Assembly: GCF_008806345.1 (NCBI RefSeq)
Contig: NZ_VZZJ01000032.1
Span: forward strand, 1 to 56,681
Origin: Methylobacterium planeticum
GTDB lineage: Bacteria > Pseudomonadota > Alphaproteobacteria > Rhizobiales > Beijerinckiaceae
Length of the DNA stretch: 56,681 nt
Reading direction: 5' to 3'
Shown here: positions 27,797 through 35,726 of the stretch, one piece after another
Layout: the number at the start of each line of letters is the position of its first letter
Numbering within the stretch: the first letter of the stretch is position 1
Made by a program: the position numbers and the translations under genes
Notes under the pieces: generated by a model
What the model was told of the DNA's origin: nothing
Seen by the model: only the letters and a program-made list of their open reading frames with translations
Databases searched by the model: none

Positions 27797-28098
27797 CGCG
27801 TAATAGCCTTTCCGGCCTTTCCGCGCCCCTCGGCTCGACTTCCTTCAACAGAGCCTGACCCTCGCAGAGCCGGCTTAAGCGAGTGTTGCGCAGGACCGGT
27901 CGTTTTTCCGCGGATGCTTTCCGCAACGTAACCGCCGGCCCATGCCCGGCGGCCCGAAACCGGGCAGGCGCGCGGGACGATTCACCATGCGGCGAGAAAT
28001 CCGCGCGCCCTTACGCGGGGTTCATCCTGGGGCGCCAAGTTCGACGCCTCGTGCCCCCGGCCAGAACCGCCGCGCGAAGCCCCGCAAAAGGCCGCCCC
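27797..28098. other. 302-bp divergent intergenic region
   Basis: Separates the minus-strand sensor kinase from a plus-strand secreted small protein and must contain both promoters. A TTAAGCGAGTG stretch (27875-27885) is at most half of a CtrA-type box and is not called. No other gene is seen. Confidence 0.5.
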
Positions 28099-28446
28099 AT
28101 GTCGTTCCTCCTGCGCGCCGCCCTGGTGATCGGTGCTCTCTCGTACCTCGCCGCCCAGCGCGGCGTCCCGGGCATCGCGACGCCGCCGAGCCCGGACGCC
28201 GCCGCGGCGGCCGTTCCGGCCGCGATCGGTCTGCCGACCGCCGCCGCGGTGCTGGGCGGGCTGCCTGCCGCCCTTCCCGCCGTCCTTCCCGCCGTCCTTG
28301 GCAGCCTGCCCCCGGAGGCGCGCGAGCGCCTCGCCCGGGAGGGGCTCGCGGAGCTGTCCCGGCGGGTCGGGGCCGCGCCCGCCTCCCGCGACACCCTCGC
28401 GGCGGCCGACCGCAGCCCGCCCTGGCGCGGCGTCGAGCCGCGCTGA
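28099..28446 (+). CDS. Small Ala/Pro-rich exported protein of unknown function
   Basis: I do not recognise this 115-residue protein. A hydrophobic N-terminus (LLRAALVIGALSYLAAQRG, about 4-22) looks like an uncleaved signal anchor. The middle is Ala/Leu/Pro rich with short repeats of the AVLPAVLG kind, and the C-terminal half is a charged amphipathic helix (ARERLAREGLAELSRR). Its codon use is as GC-biased as its neighbours. Confidence 0.55.
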   Translation: MSFLLRAALVIGALSYLAAQRGVPGIATPPSPDAAAAAVPAAIGLPTAAAVLGGLPAALPAVLPAVLGSLPPEARERLAREGLAELSRRVGAAPASRDTLAAADRSPPWRGVEPR

Positions 28447-28551
28447 CGCGCCCGGGCCTCCACGCCGGAGGGGCGCGGCCCGTCTTGGCCGGAGCGGCCG
28501 GGCGTGCTTAGTCCTTGTCGGCGGGGATGGGATCCGGTGGAGGCTGGCGGC

Positions 28552-29598
28552 ATGTTCGGGTTCGGCATGGAGTACGAGGGCGCGGCCTTCTGGCTGCCCC
28601 TCGTCTGGTCGGCGCTCCTCGCGCTCGCGGTCGCCATGTACGTCGTCATCGACGGGTTCGATCTCGGCGTCGGCATCCTGTTCACGGCGGCCGAGCGCGG
28701 CAACTGGCGCGACCGGATGATGCTCTCGGTGGCGCCGATCTGGGACGGCAACGAGACCTGGCTCGTCCTGGGCGGCGGCGGCCTGTTCGCGGTCTTCAGC
28801 GTCGCCTACGCGATCCTGCTGCCGGCCCTCTACCTGCCCATCATCCTGATGCTGATCGCCCTGATCTTCCGCGGCGTCGCCTTCGAGTTCCGCTTCAAGG
28901 CCGACAGGTCGCAGATGATCTGGGACTACGCCTTCCATTACGGCTCCCTCGCGGCGACCTTCGCGCAGGGCATGGTGCTCGGCGCCTTCGTGCAGGGCTT
29001 CCGGATCGAGGGGCGGGGCTTCACCGGGGGCACCCTCGACTGGCTCACCCCCTTCAGCGTGATGACGGGGATCGGCCTCGTCTGCGGCTACGGGCTCCTC
29101 GGCGCCACCTGGTGCGTGATGAAGACCTCGGGCGAGCTCGAGATCTGGTCGCGCCGCAAGAGCAAGCAGTTCCTGGCCGCCACCATCCTGTCGATGGCGA
29201 TCGTCAGCGCCTGGGTGCCCTTCCTCGGCCTCGAGATCCAGTGGCGCTGGTTCTCCTGGCCGAACATCCTCTACGTCGCTCCGGTACCGCTGGTGACGGC
29301 CTTCGTCTGCTGGCGCATCTTCCGGACCCTCGACGCGGGCCGCGAGGTGGCGCCGTTCCTGCTCACGATCGCGCTGTTCCTGCTCGGCTTCCTCGGGCTG
29401 GCGATCAGCCTGTTCCCCTTCATCGTGCCGCCGAGGCTGACGATCTGGCAGGCGGCCAACGCCGTCAGCGCCCTGCAATTCGCCCTCGTGGGCTACGCCG
29501 TGGTGATGCCCCTGACCCTCGCCTACACGGCCTACGCCTACTGGGTCTTCCGCGGGAAGGTGGCGGAGGACATCCAGGCCGGGGGCTACGGGCATTGA
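28552..29598 (+). CDS. cydB: Cytochrome bd-type quinol oxidase subunit II, without an adjacent subunit I
   Basis: A 348-residue polytopic membrane protein matching CydB/CioB. It has the family opening LPLVWSALLALAVAMYVVID followed by GFDLGVGI (near 28-42) and the conserved WDGNETWLVL (near 63-72). FRFKAD comes next, with later helices carrying the GLAISLFPFIVPPRLTIWQAA region. CydB completes the bd oxidase with CydA, which carries the hemes and quinol site. No cydA is present upstream or anywhere in the window. The ATG at 28552 follows a GGTGGAGG site; an alternative ATG is five codons in. The next small ORF overlaps its stop. Confidence 0.9.
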   Translation: MFGFGMEYEGAAFWLPLVWSALLALAVAMYVVIDGFDLGVGILFTAAERGNWRDRMMLSVAPIWDGNETWLVLGGGGLFAVFSVAYAILLPALYLPIILMLIALIFRGVAFEFRFKADRSQMIWDYAFHYGSLAATFAQGMVLGAFVQGFRIEGRGFTGGTLDWLTPFSVMTGIGLVCGYGLLGATWCVMKTSGELEIWSRRKSKQFLAATILSMAIVSAWVPFLGLEIQWRWFSWPNILYVAPVPLVTAFVCWRIFRTLDAGREVAPFLLTIALFLLGFLGLAISLFPFIVPPRLTIWQAANAVSALQFALVGYAVVMPLTLAYTAYAYWVFRGKVAEDIQAGGYGH

Positions 29599-29780
29599 GC
29601 GAGGGCCGACCCGCCGAGGACTTGCGTGAGGACTTGCGTGAGGACTTGCGTGAGGATCTGCGTGTGAGCCCCCCCCGCCGCGGGGGCCGCCGCCTGCTCT
29701 GGTTCGTCGCCTTCTACGCCCTCAGCCTCGTGGGCTTCACGGCGCTCGTCTACCTGCTGCGCTTCGTCGTGCGGGGCTGA
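29595..29780 (+). CDS. DUF2474-like single-TM micro-subunit of a bd-type oxidase
   Basis: Up to 61 residues if the TTG overlapping the cydB stop (TTGA) is used. Only the C-terminal part matches DUF2474: one TM helix LLWFVAFYALSLVGFTALVYLL preceded by a basic patch, like the small CydX-type subunits found after cydB. Between the TTG and this core lie four EDLR repeats, encoded by a 12-bp tandem repeat (29616-29663). A GTG at 29664 has GAGGA seven bases upstream and would give a 38-residue protein of the usual family size. I favour that shorter start, but translational coupling at the TTG cannot be excluded. Confidence 0.75.
   Translation: MSEGRPAEDLREDLREDLREDLRVSPPRRGGRRLLWFVAFYALSLVGFTALVYLLRFVVRG
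29616..29663. repeat. 12-bp tandem repeat, four copies
   Basis: Three identical units GAGGACTTGCGT and a fourth with one change (GAGGATCTGCGT) run head to tail between cydB and the DUF2474 core. Every unit supplies a Shine-Dalgarno-like GAGGA and the first three an in-frame TTG, so the repeat can be read either as EDLR protein repeats or as a ladder of start sites. Confidence 0.9.
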
Positions 29781-29787
29781 GGCGCCC

Positions 29788-30927
29788 TCAGGACGCCTTG
29801 TCGCCGGAGGCCTTGCGCACCCGCCCGGGCAGGGCGGGGCGGCTCGGCGCCCGCTCGGCGGCCTGGCGGACCTTCGGGGCCTCGGGCGCGTGGTAGGGCT
29901 GGTGCGCCTCCGCCGCGCCGGCGCGCTCGCGCAGCGGCGCGTCGAGGATCGCCGACAGGAGGTCGCGGGCGGCCGGGCGCGGCACGGTGCGGAACAGCCG
30001 CACCAGATCGAACACCCGCTCGGCCGAGCGCGCCACGGTCTCGTTGAGGGTGAGGAAGACGTAGACCGCCTCCTCCTCGTGCAGCCCCGCCGCGCGCAGC
30101 GCCAGCGTCAGCAGGTCGTAGCGCGTCGAGGCGTCCGGGGCGGCGCCGAGGAAGCCCTTGTCGAGGCCGAGGATCCCGGCGAGCGCCCCGATGAAGCCCG
30201 GCACGTCGTGGGCGGCCGACAGACCGGTCAGGATGGCGCCGGCGTCGCGCGGGGCGGGCGGGCAGGGCCGCAGGCCGGCCGTGCCCGCCACCGCCGCCGC
30301 CAGGGCCTCGCGGCGCTCGGGCGCGGCGTGGAGGTAGAGCGGCACCACCTCGTTCGGCTCGAGGTCCGGCCGGGCGAGGAGCGCCTGCGCGAGGTCCGGC
30401 GCCCGGCGGGCCCGGGCGACGAGGTGGGTCAGGCTCTCGCCGCGCAGGGGCGCGGTCCAGTTGCCGGCCAGCGCCCGGTCGATCTCGGCATCGTTGCGGC
30501 CGGCGAGGTCGGCCAGGGTCGAGCGGCTGAGGTCGCCCCGCGCCGCGAGCGCGGCGCCGATCTCGGCGCCGTCGCGCCGCGCCGCCTCGATCACCGGCGG
30601 CGTCAGGCGCGGCGCCTGCGCCACCACGATGTCGCGCACCGCCCCGCCGCGGGCGGCGAGCCGCACCAGCACGGATTCGGGCGTGGCGGGGAACGGGCTG
30701 AGCTTGCGCGCCACGATGGCGGCGGTCTCGTCGTCGACGGTCGGGATCAGCCCGCAGGCCAGGGCCTCGAACGCGGCCGCGGCGGCCCGGTCGCGCAGGG
30801 CCGCTTGGATGAACAGGTCGGTCTGGACCCGCAGGATCACGGGTTTCAGGTCGAGATGCTCGATGCGCGACAATTCGATGAGCCCGGACAGGTCCGGCGC
30901 ATCGTCGACGGATGCTGACATGGGCAC
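29788..30927 (-). CDS. DUF2336 domain-containing protein
   Basis: A 379-residue soluble, strongly helical protein of the alphaproteobacterial DUF2336 family (HEAT-like repeats). Regular helix pairs with Ala/Leu and paired Arg run from about residue 20 to 330. Examples are RDRAAAAAFEALACGLIP and PESVLVRLAARGGAVRDIVVAQAPRL, read in parts. The basic C-terminus (PALPGRVRKASGDKAS) is probably disordered. Function unknown. The start is uncertain: a GTG at 30927 and an ATG two codons later (30921). Neither has a strong Shine-Dalgarno, and both sit at the edge of the inverted repeat at 30928-30957. Confidence 0.8.
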   Translation of the reverse strand: MPMSASVDDAPDLSGLIELSRIEHLDLKPVILRVQTDLFIQAALRDRAAAAAFEALACGLIPTVDDETAAIVARKLSPFPATPESVLVRLAARGGAVRDIVVAQAPRLTPPVIEAARRDGAEIGAALAARGDLSRSTLADLAGRNDAEIDRALAGNWTAPLRGESLTHLVARARRAPDLAQALLARPDLEPNEVVPLYLHAAPERREALAAAVAGTAGLRPCPPAPRDAGAILTGLSAAHDVPGFIGALAGILGLDKGFLGAAPDASTRYDLLTLALRAAGLHEEEAVYVFLTLNETVARSAERVFDLVRLFRTVPRPAARDLLSAILDAPLRERAGAAEAHQPYHAPEAPKVRQAAERAPSRPALPGRVRKASGDKAS

Positions 30928-30957
30928 TTCGGTTACGCAGAACTTGTGTCACCGAAG
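30928..30957 (-). promoter_or_regulatory. 7-bp inverted repeat at the DUF2336 start
   Basis: CTTCGGT and ACCGAAG, 16 bases apart, bracket the presumed leader of the DUF2336 gene. They could form a stem just before the start codon or be an operator. No Shine-Dalgarno is visible, so occlusion of initiation is possible but unproven. Confidence 0.3.
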
Positions 30958-31016
30958 GCTAAACGCCTTTGCGTGAATCGACCTTTAAGCCGGCCCCCGG
31001 GACCCCGTCCCGCCCT

Positions 31017-31080
31017 GCGCCATCCGGGACCCGGCCGGGCCCCCAGGGGCGCCATCGGGGACCCGGCCGGGTCCCCCGGG
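31017..31080. terminator. 32-bp direct duplication containing a perfect palindrome, downstream of hemY
   Basis: Two 32-bp copies (31017-31048, 31049-31080) begin with GCGCCATC and differ at a few bases. The second contains the 20-base perfect palindrome GGGGACCCGGCCGGGTCCCC (31057-31076); the first has one mismatch. It lies 10 bp past the hemY stop, so it probably forms strong RNA hairpins at the transcript end, although no T run follows. Confidence 0.55.
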
Positions 31081-31090
31081 GCGGCAGGCC

Positions 31091-32833
31091 CTAGCCGAAG
31101 CGGCGGGCCTTGGCCTCGGCCTCCTCCGGGCTGGCGCCCGGATCGTCGGGGCGCGGGGCCGGCAGCACCACCGGGATGGCGCTGCCCGCGGCGATCGGGC
31201 CGTCGCCGGGCTTGCCCGGGACCCAGCCGGCCTCGGGCGTCGACGGCTTGGCGTCCGCCGGCTTTCCCGCCACGGGCTTGGTGTCCGAAGGCTTGGTGTC
31301 CGAAGGCTTGGCTTCCGAAGACTTGCCCTCCGCCTGAGCGGTCGGAAGCGGGCCCTGCGGCATCGAGGTCGGGGTCGGCATCGGCGCCGCGCCCGCCGCG
31401 GGGGCGGGTGTCGGCGCCGGCGCAGGATTCGGCCCCGGTGCGCGCGCCGGCTCCGGCGCCGGCACATGCGCAGGCGCGATCGCGACGGGGTCGCGGCGGG
31501 GCGCCCCCTCGGCCTCGTCCTCCGCGTGCGGCGCGGCGGGCCCGGCCAGCAGCTCCGTCGGCGCCTTCCAGACGAAGGCGTCGAGGCGGCCGCTGATCGG
31601 CGAGACCGGGGCCCAGGTCTCGGAGGCGATGCCGTCGGCGATCCAGAGGGGGTCGCGCGGGGCGTGGGCGGCGCGGGCCAGCCACTCGCGGGCGCGGCCC
31701 GAGCCGGCGCCGTGCTCGGCCTCCTCGATCCGCGCCATCATCAGGCAGGCGCGCACGGTCGGGCGGTCGGCGAGGAGCGGCTGCAGCGCCTCGCGGGCCT
31801 GCCCGAAGGCGCGGGCCTCGTAGGCGGCCTGCGCCAGCGCGAGGCGGGCCTCCGGGTGCCAGGAGGAGAGCTTCGCCAGGGTCTCGGCCCGGGCGAGGCG
31901 GTCGCGCACGGAATCACCCGTGCGCAGGGACAGGTAGACCTTGGCGAGGTCGGGATGCGGGTTCGCCTTCCAGGCCGCCTCGACGATCTTGGCACCCTTG
32001 CGCAGGTCGCCCCGCCGGGTGAGCAGCCGGCCCGCGATCACGGCCGCCGGCACGAGCTCGGGGGCGAGCTTGACGGCCTTGAGCGCCCGATCGGTGGCGG
32101 CGTCGGGCTCGCCGGCCTCGAGAAGCTGCGCCGAGCCGGTCAGCAGCACCGCGCGCTGGCGCCGGGCGGTGGCCTTCTCGATCAGCCCGAGGGAGGCGCG
32201 CCGCTCCACGGTCTCGAGCGCGCCGCTCCAGTCGCCGTCGGCGCACTGGGCCTCCAGCACCGCCTCGTTCGCCCAGGTCACGCTGGGGGCGAGGCGCGCG
32301 GCCTCGGTGGCGTAGGCGCGGGCGGCGGGCTCGTCCTCGCGCCGGCGGGCCTCGACGAAGAGGCCGCGCAGGCCGAGCACCCGGGTCTCGGGGTCGTTGG
32401 CCATGCGCTGGAAGGCGCGCTCGGCGGCCTCCCGGTCGCCCGAGATCTGGGCGGCCTGCGCCTTCAGCAGCAGGGCCAGCGGCTCCGATCCGAGCAGGCG
32501 CTCGGCATCGCCCGCGTGGCGGCGCGCCGCCAGCGGGTCGCCGGAGCCGACCGCCACCATGCCGCGGGACAGGGCCGTGAAGCCCTTGGCCCGGCGCCGC
32601 TCGCGCGAGCCGCGCACGAGGTTCTCGGGCAGGGTGATGATCCCGCGCACGATCGCCCAGATGAAGCCGACGACGATCGCCACCACGAGGACGCCCACGA
32701 GGGCGATGGCCAGGCTGGTGGCCACCTCGTAGCCGTTCCAGACGATGGTGACCGTGCCGGGCCTGTCGGCGATCCAGACCGCCCCGAAGGCGGCGATGGC
32801 AAGCAGGGCCAGGAAGGCGAGGGCGCGCCACAT
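31091..32833 (-). CDS. hemY: HemY-type membrane TPR protein
   Basis: A 580-residue protein of the HemY (heme-biosynthesis-associated) family. It has two N-terminal TM helices (about 3-23 and 40-65) and the HemY_N core with PENLVRGSRERRRAKGFTALSRGMVAVGSGD. A long TPR-like helical region runs to about residue 440. The C-terminal 140 residues are Pro/Ala rich with KPSDTKPSDTKP-like repeats and look disordered. The order hemD, mitofilin-like, hemY is a known alphaproteobacterial arrangement. Its role is thought to lie in coordinating tetrapyrrole enzymes at the membrane; it is not the protoporphyrinogen oxidase of the same name in Gram-positives. Confidence 0.88.
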   Translation of the reverse strand: MWRALAFLALLAIAAFGAVWIADRPGTVTIVWNGYEVATSLAIALVGVLVVAIVVGFIWAIVRGIITLPENLVRGSRERRRAKGFTALSRGMVAVGSGDPLAARRHAGDAERLLGSEPLALLLKAQAAQISGDREAAERAFQRMANDPETRVLGLRGLFVEARRREDEPAARAYATEAARLAPSVTWANEAVLEAQCADGDWSGALETVERRASLGLIEKATARRQRAVLLTGSAQLLEAGEPDAATDRALKAVKLAPELVPAAVIAGRLLTRRGDLRKGAKIVEAAWKANPHPDLAKVYLSLRTGDSVRDRLARAETLAKLSSWHPEARLALAQAAYEARAFGQAREALQPLLADRPTVRACLMMARIEEAEHGAGSGRAREWLARAAHAPRDPLWIADGIASETWAPVSPISGRLDAFVWKAPTELLAGPAAPHAEDEAEGAPRRDPVAIAPAHVPAPEPARAPGPNPAPAPTPAPAAGAAPMPTPTSMPQGPLPTAQAEGKSSEAKPSDTKPSDTKPVAGKPADAKPSTPEAGWVPGKPGDGPIAAGSAIPVVLPAPRPDDPGASPEEAEAKARRFG

Positions 32834-32991
32834 GGGATCAGCAACTCCTGTTCGGCGCCCGCGAAGGGCAGTCGGCGAGAATTCGGGGGCCCGGGCGGGC
32901 GGGCGCAGCCGCCCCGCACCGGTGGGGGAGGGCGGCCGGGGCTGCCCTCGGGGAGAGGCCGCGTCCGCGGCCGGGATCGGTCCGCATCGGC

Positions 32992-35538
32992 TCAGCGACC
33001 GGCTTCGGGGGCGCCGGCCGGGAGGCCCTTGAACGCGTCCGAGAGGAGCGCCTGCGCCGCCTGGGCCGCCGCCGCCCGCGCCTTGAGCTTCGCCCCGAAG
33101 GCCTGGGCCGCCGCCTTGGCGTCCGCCGGCAGGGTGTCGAAGGCCTGGGCCGCGTCCTGGATCGCGCCGCGATCGAGGGCCGCCTGCACCTTGGCGGTCG
33201 GGTCGCCGGCGGCCTCGGCCGCCTCGCTCGCGGGTCCGTCGACCTTGCGCACCTGCACGATCGATTCCGCCATGCTGAGGAGGCGCCGCTTCAGGTCGCC
33301 GGTCTCGGCGACGTCGCGGACCTCGGCGGCCCGGCGGCTCGCCGCGATCTTCTGGGCGATCGGCCGGAACTCGGCCGCGAGCTGGGCGGCGCTCGGCGCG
33401 CCGGATTCCGCGAAGGGCGCGAGCGCCTCCGTCCGGCTGGCGTCGCCCGTCTCGAGCTTGCGCAGCACCGAGAGCGGCTCGGCATAGGGCGTGCCGGCAC
33501 CGAGCGCGCCCGCGATCCGGTCGGCGGTGACGACCCGGAGGGCCGCCTGCACGGTGCTGGCCTCGGCGCGCTGGCTCACCGCTTTGTCGAGGGCCGCGAC
33601 CCGGCTCTGCTGCTCCTGGATCTGGCGCTCGAAGGCCTTCTGGGTCTCCTGCGCCTGGGCCTTGCCCGCATCCACCGCCTGCTGGCTCGCCTGCGTGGCG
33701 GCCTGCACGGCCTCGGTGGCGGACTTCACCCGGGCATCGAGGGCCTGCTGCAGGCTGTCGAGGCGCTGGGCCACCGCCTGGTCGGCCTCCGCGTTCGCCT
33801 TGGTGCGGGTCTCGACCTCGCCCTGGAGCGCGGCGAGCTTGGCGCCGAGATCCTGGCCGGAGCCGGCCTTGGCCTGATCCTCGATCCTGCCCTCCAGCGC
33901 CTTCAGGCGCTCGCCCAGCGCCGCGACCGGCTGCGGGGCCGCGCCGGCCTGCGTCGCCGTGAGCTTCGAATCCGCCGGCTGCTCGCGGCCGGGTTCCTCC
34001 TGCAGGGCCGAGATCCGCTGGTCGAGGCTGTCGAGGCGTGCGGCGAGATCGGCCGGCAGGGCCGCCGTGGCCGGTGCGGCCGGTGCGGCCGGTGCGGGCG
34101 TGCCGGTGTCCGGTTCCGTGGCGGCGCCAGCGGCGGCGGCCCCGGCGGCGGCTCCGGTGGCGGTGCCGGCCCGGTCGAGGGCCTGCTTGGCCGTGGCCTC
34201 GGCATTGCGCACCGCCTCGGGCAGAGGCTTGAGGGCCGCCTCGTTCGCGGCGATGCGCTTCTCCAGCCCGCCCAGGGCGTCGCGCGGGGCGAGCGTCGCG
34301 AGGCGCTGGTCGAGGGCCGCGAGGCGCTGGTCCGCGCCCCGGTGCGGCAGCACGCCGGCCTGATCGACGGCGAAGAGCAGGCCCGCGCCGATCACGCCGC
34401 CGAGGAGCCCCGCCGTCGCGACCGAGCCGAAGCCCGGCCCGCGCCGGGCGCTGCCCGCGTCCGGCGCGATGCGCGGCGCCGCCGAGGCACCGGGCGTCGG
34501 CTTGTCGCCGCTCGGGCCTCGGTCCGCCGGCTTGTCTCCTGGTTTGTCTCCTGGCTTGTCCCCCGGCTTGGGGGCGCCCGCCATGCCGGACGCGACCGTT
34601 CCGGCGGCGGCGCTGGCCGTGGCGGCGCCCGCGGTGGAAGACGGCCCGGGCCCCGAACCCTGACCGGCGCCCGGCCGAGTGCCCGGACCGGTGCCCGGCC
34701 CGGAACCGCCCGCCAAATCGGGAACGCGCTTGGCCTTGAGGTCGATGATCGGCCCGTCCGTCACCCCGCCGCCGGGACGCGTCGCCCCCGCGGGCTGGCT
34801 GCCGGCGAACCCGCTCTTTTGGGCCTCGGGCTTCGGCGGCTCGCCCTTGTTGGGCTCGCTCTTGTTGGGCTCGCTCTTGCCGGGCTCAACCCTGCCCGCC
34901 TCGACCTTGCCGGGCTCGGATTTCGCCGCGTCGGACCTGAGCGGATCGGGCTTGCCGAGGTCTGGCTTGCTGAGGTCTGGCTTGCCGAGATCTGGCTTCG
35001 TGAGGTCCGGTTTGGCCGGATCGGGCTTGCCGGCCTCGACCTTCGGGGCATCCGCCCGCGGGCCGGGCCCGGGCGGGCTCGTCGCCGCGGCGGCGGGGCC
35101 GGCCGCCGGCTTGCCCGGCTCGGGCGTGCCGGGCCTCGGCGTGCTGCCGGGCGCGCCCGTGCGGATCGGGTCGGCGCCCGCGGCCACGGGCTTCGCGGCT
35201 TCGCCGGGCTTCGGAGCATCCGTCCGGCCGGCCTCGGTCTTGCCAGGCTCGGTCTTGCCAAGCTCGGGCCTGGCACTGCCGGGCACGGGGGCCGCACCCC
35301 GGGCGGGCTCGCTCCGGCCGAAATCGGTCTTGCCCGGTTCGGTCTTGCCCGGTTCGATCCTGCCCGGTTCGATCCTGCCCGGCTCCACCTTCGGCGCATC
35401 GGCCTTCACGCCGATGGGCGCGTCCTTGGGGCCGGGCGTCGGGCCGGGCCGGTTCGGCTCGGCGGGGCCGCCCTTGCTCGGCCCGGTGCCGGGGGCGTTC
35501 GGGTTCGGGCGGTTGGCGTCGCTCGGGGGTGGTTTCAC
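32992..35538 (-). CDS. Mitofilin/Mic60-like inner-membrane protein with long repeat-rich N-terminus
   Basis: An 848-residue protein. The N-terminal part (about 1-350) is low complexity and made of degenerate pentapeptides such as KTEPG, RIEPG, KPDLG and KSEPN. One TM helix follows (GSVATAGLLGGVIGAGLLFAVDQ, at about 370-392, read in parts). Next come coiled-coil segments with LAALDQRLATL-type heptads (about 400-690) and a C-terminal mitofilin-like domain. Alphaproteobacterial Mic60 shapes inner-membrane invaginations and contacts the outer membrane. The GTG at 35538 was chosen because it has AAAAAGGG just upstream and the frame beyond lacks family sequence. The N-terminus is much longer than in typical homologues. 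Confidence 0.82.
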   Translation of the reverse strand: MKPPPSDANRPNPNAPGTGPSKGGPAEPNRPGPTPGPKDAPIGVKADAPKVEPGRIEPGRIEPGKTEPGKTDFGRSEPARGAAPVPGSARPELGKTEPGKTEAGRTDAPKPGEAAKPVAAGADPIRTGAPGSTPRPGTPEPGKPAAGPAAAATSPPGPGPRADAPKVEAGKPDPAKPDLTKPDLGKPDLSKPDLGKPDPLRSDAAKSEPGKVEAGRVEPGKSEPNKSEPNKGEPPKPEAQKSGFAGSQPAGATRPGGGVTDGPIIDLKAKRVPDLAGGSGPGTGPGTRPGAGQGSGPGPSSTAGAATASAAAGTVASGMAGAPKPGDKPGDKPGDKPADRGPSGDKPTPGASAAPRIAPDAGSARRGPGFGSVATAGLLGGVIGAGLLFAVDQAGVLPHRGADQRLAALDQRLATLAPRDALGGLEKRIAANEAALKPLPEAVRNAEATAKQALDRAGTATGAAAGAAAAGAATEPDTGTPAPAAPAAPATAALPADLAARLDSLDQRISALQEEPGREQPADSKLTATQAGAAPQPVAALGERLKALEGRIEDQAKAGSGQDLGAKLAALQGEVETRTKANAEADQAVAQRLDSLQQALDARVKSATEAVQAATQASQQAVDAGKAQAQETQKAFERQIQEQQSRVAALDKAVSQRAEASTVQAALRVVTADRIAGALGAGTPYAEPLSVLRKLETGDASRTEALAPFAESGAPSAAQLAAEFRPIAQKIAASRRAAEVRDVAETGDLKRRLLSMAESIVQVRKVDGPASEAAEAAGDPTAKVQAALDRGAIQDAAQAFDTLPADAKAAAQAFGAKLKARAAAAQAAQALLSDAFKGLPAGAPEAGR
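34848..35390. repeat. Clusters of 15-bp coding repeats in the Mic60-like gene
   Basis: Three clusters of 15-bp units are visible: 34848-34910 (TTGTTGGGCTCGCTC type), 34945-35035 (GAGGTCTGGCTTGCC type) and 35335-35385 (CCCGGTTCGATCCTG type). Each unit encodes one pentapeptide and all keep the same reading frame, so copy-number change would alter length without frameshift. Confidence 0.8.
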
Positions 35539-35726
35539 TGCCCTTTTTCTCCCTTCATCGCCTGTTCGGCCGCCGCCCCGGACCGGCCGGCGCGCAGCGC
35601 GCCCATGGCCCGGTCGAGGGCGGTCGCGCCGGCCGGCACGCCGCTGCGGCCCCGCACGGGTGCCGCACATTCGTCTCCTCCTAGCACCGCGAGCGCCGCC
35701 GGGGCGAGACCCGGTGCCGGAGGTCG

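Noticed and set aside
27875..27890. CtrA-type TTAA-N7-TTAA box before the sensor kinase
   Set aside because: Only the first TTAA is present; the second half reads TTGC.
31466..33487. Long plus-strand open frame opposite hemY and the Mic60-like gene
   Set aside because: Antisense shadow; the minus-strand products are recognised families.
34848..35390. CRISPR-like regular repeats
   Set aside because: The 15-bp units are head to tail without spacers and are translated as pentapeptides.
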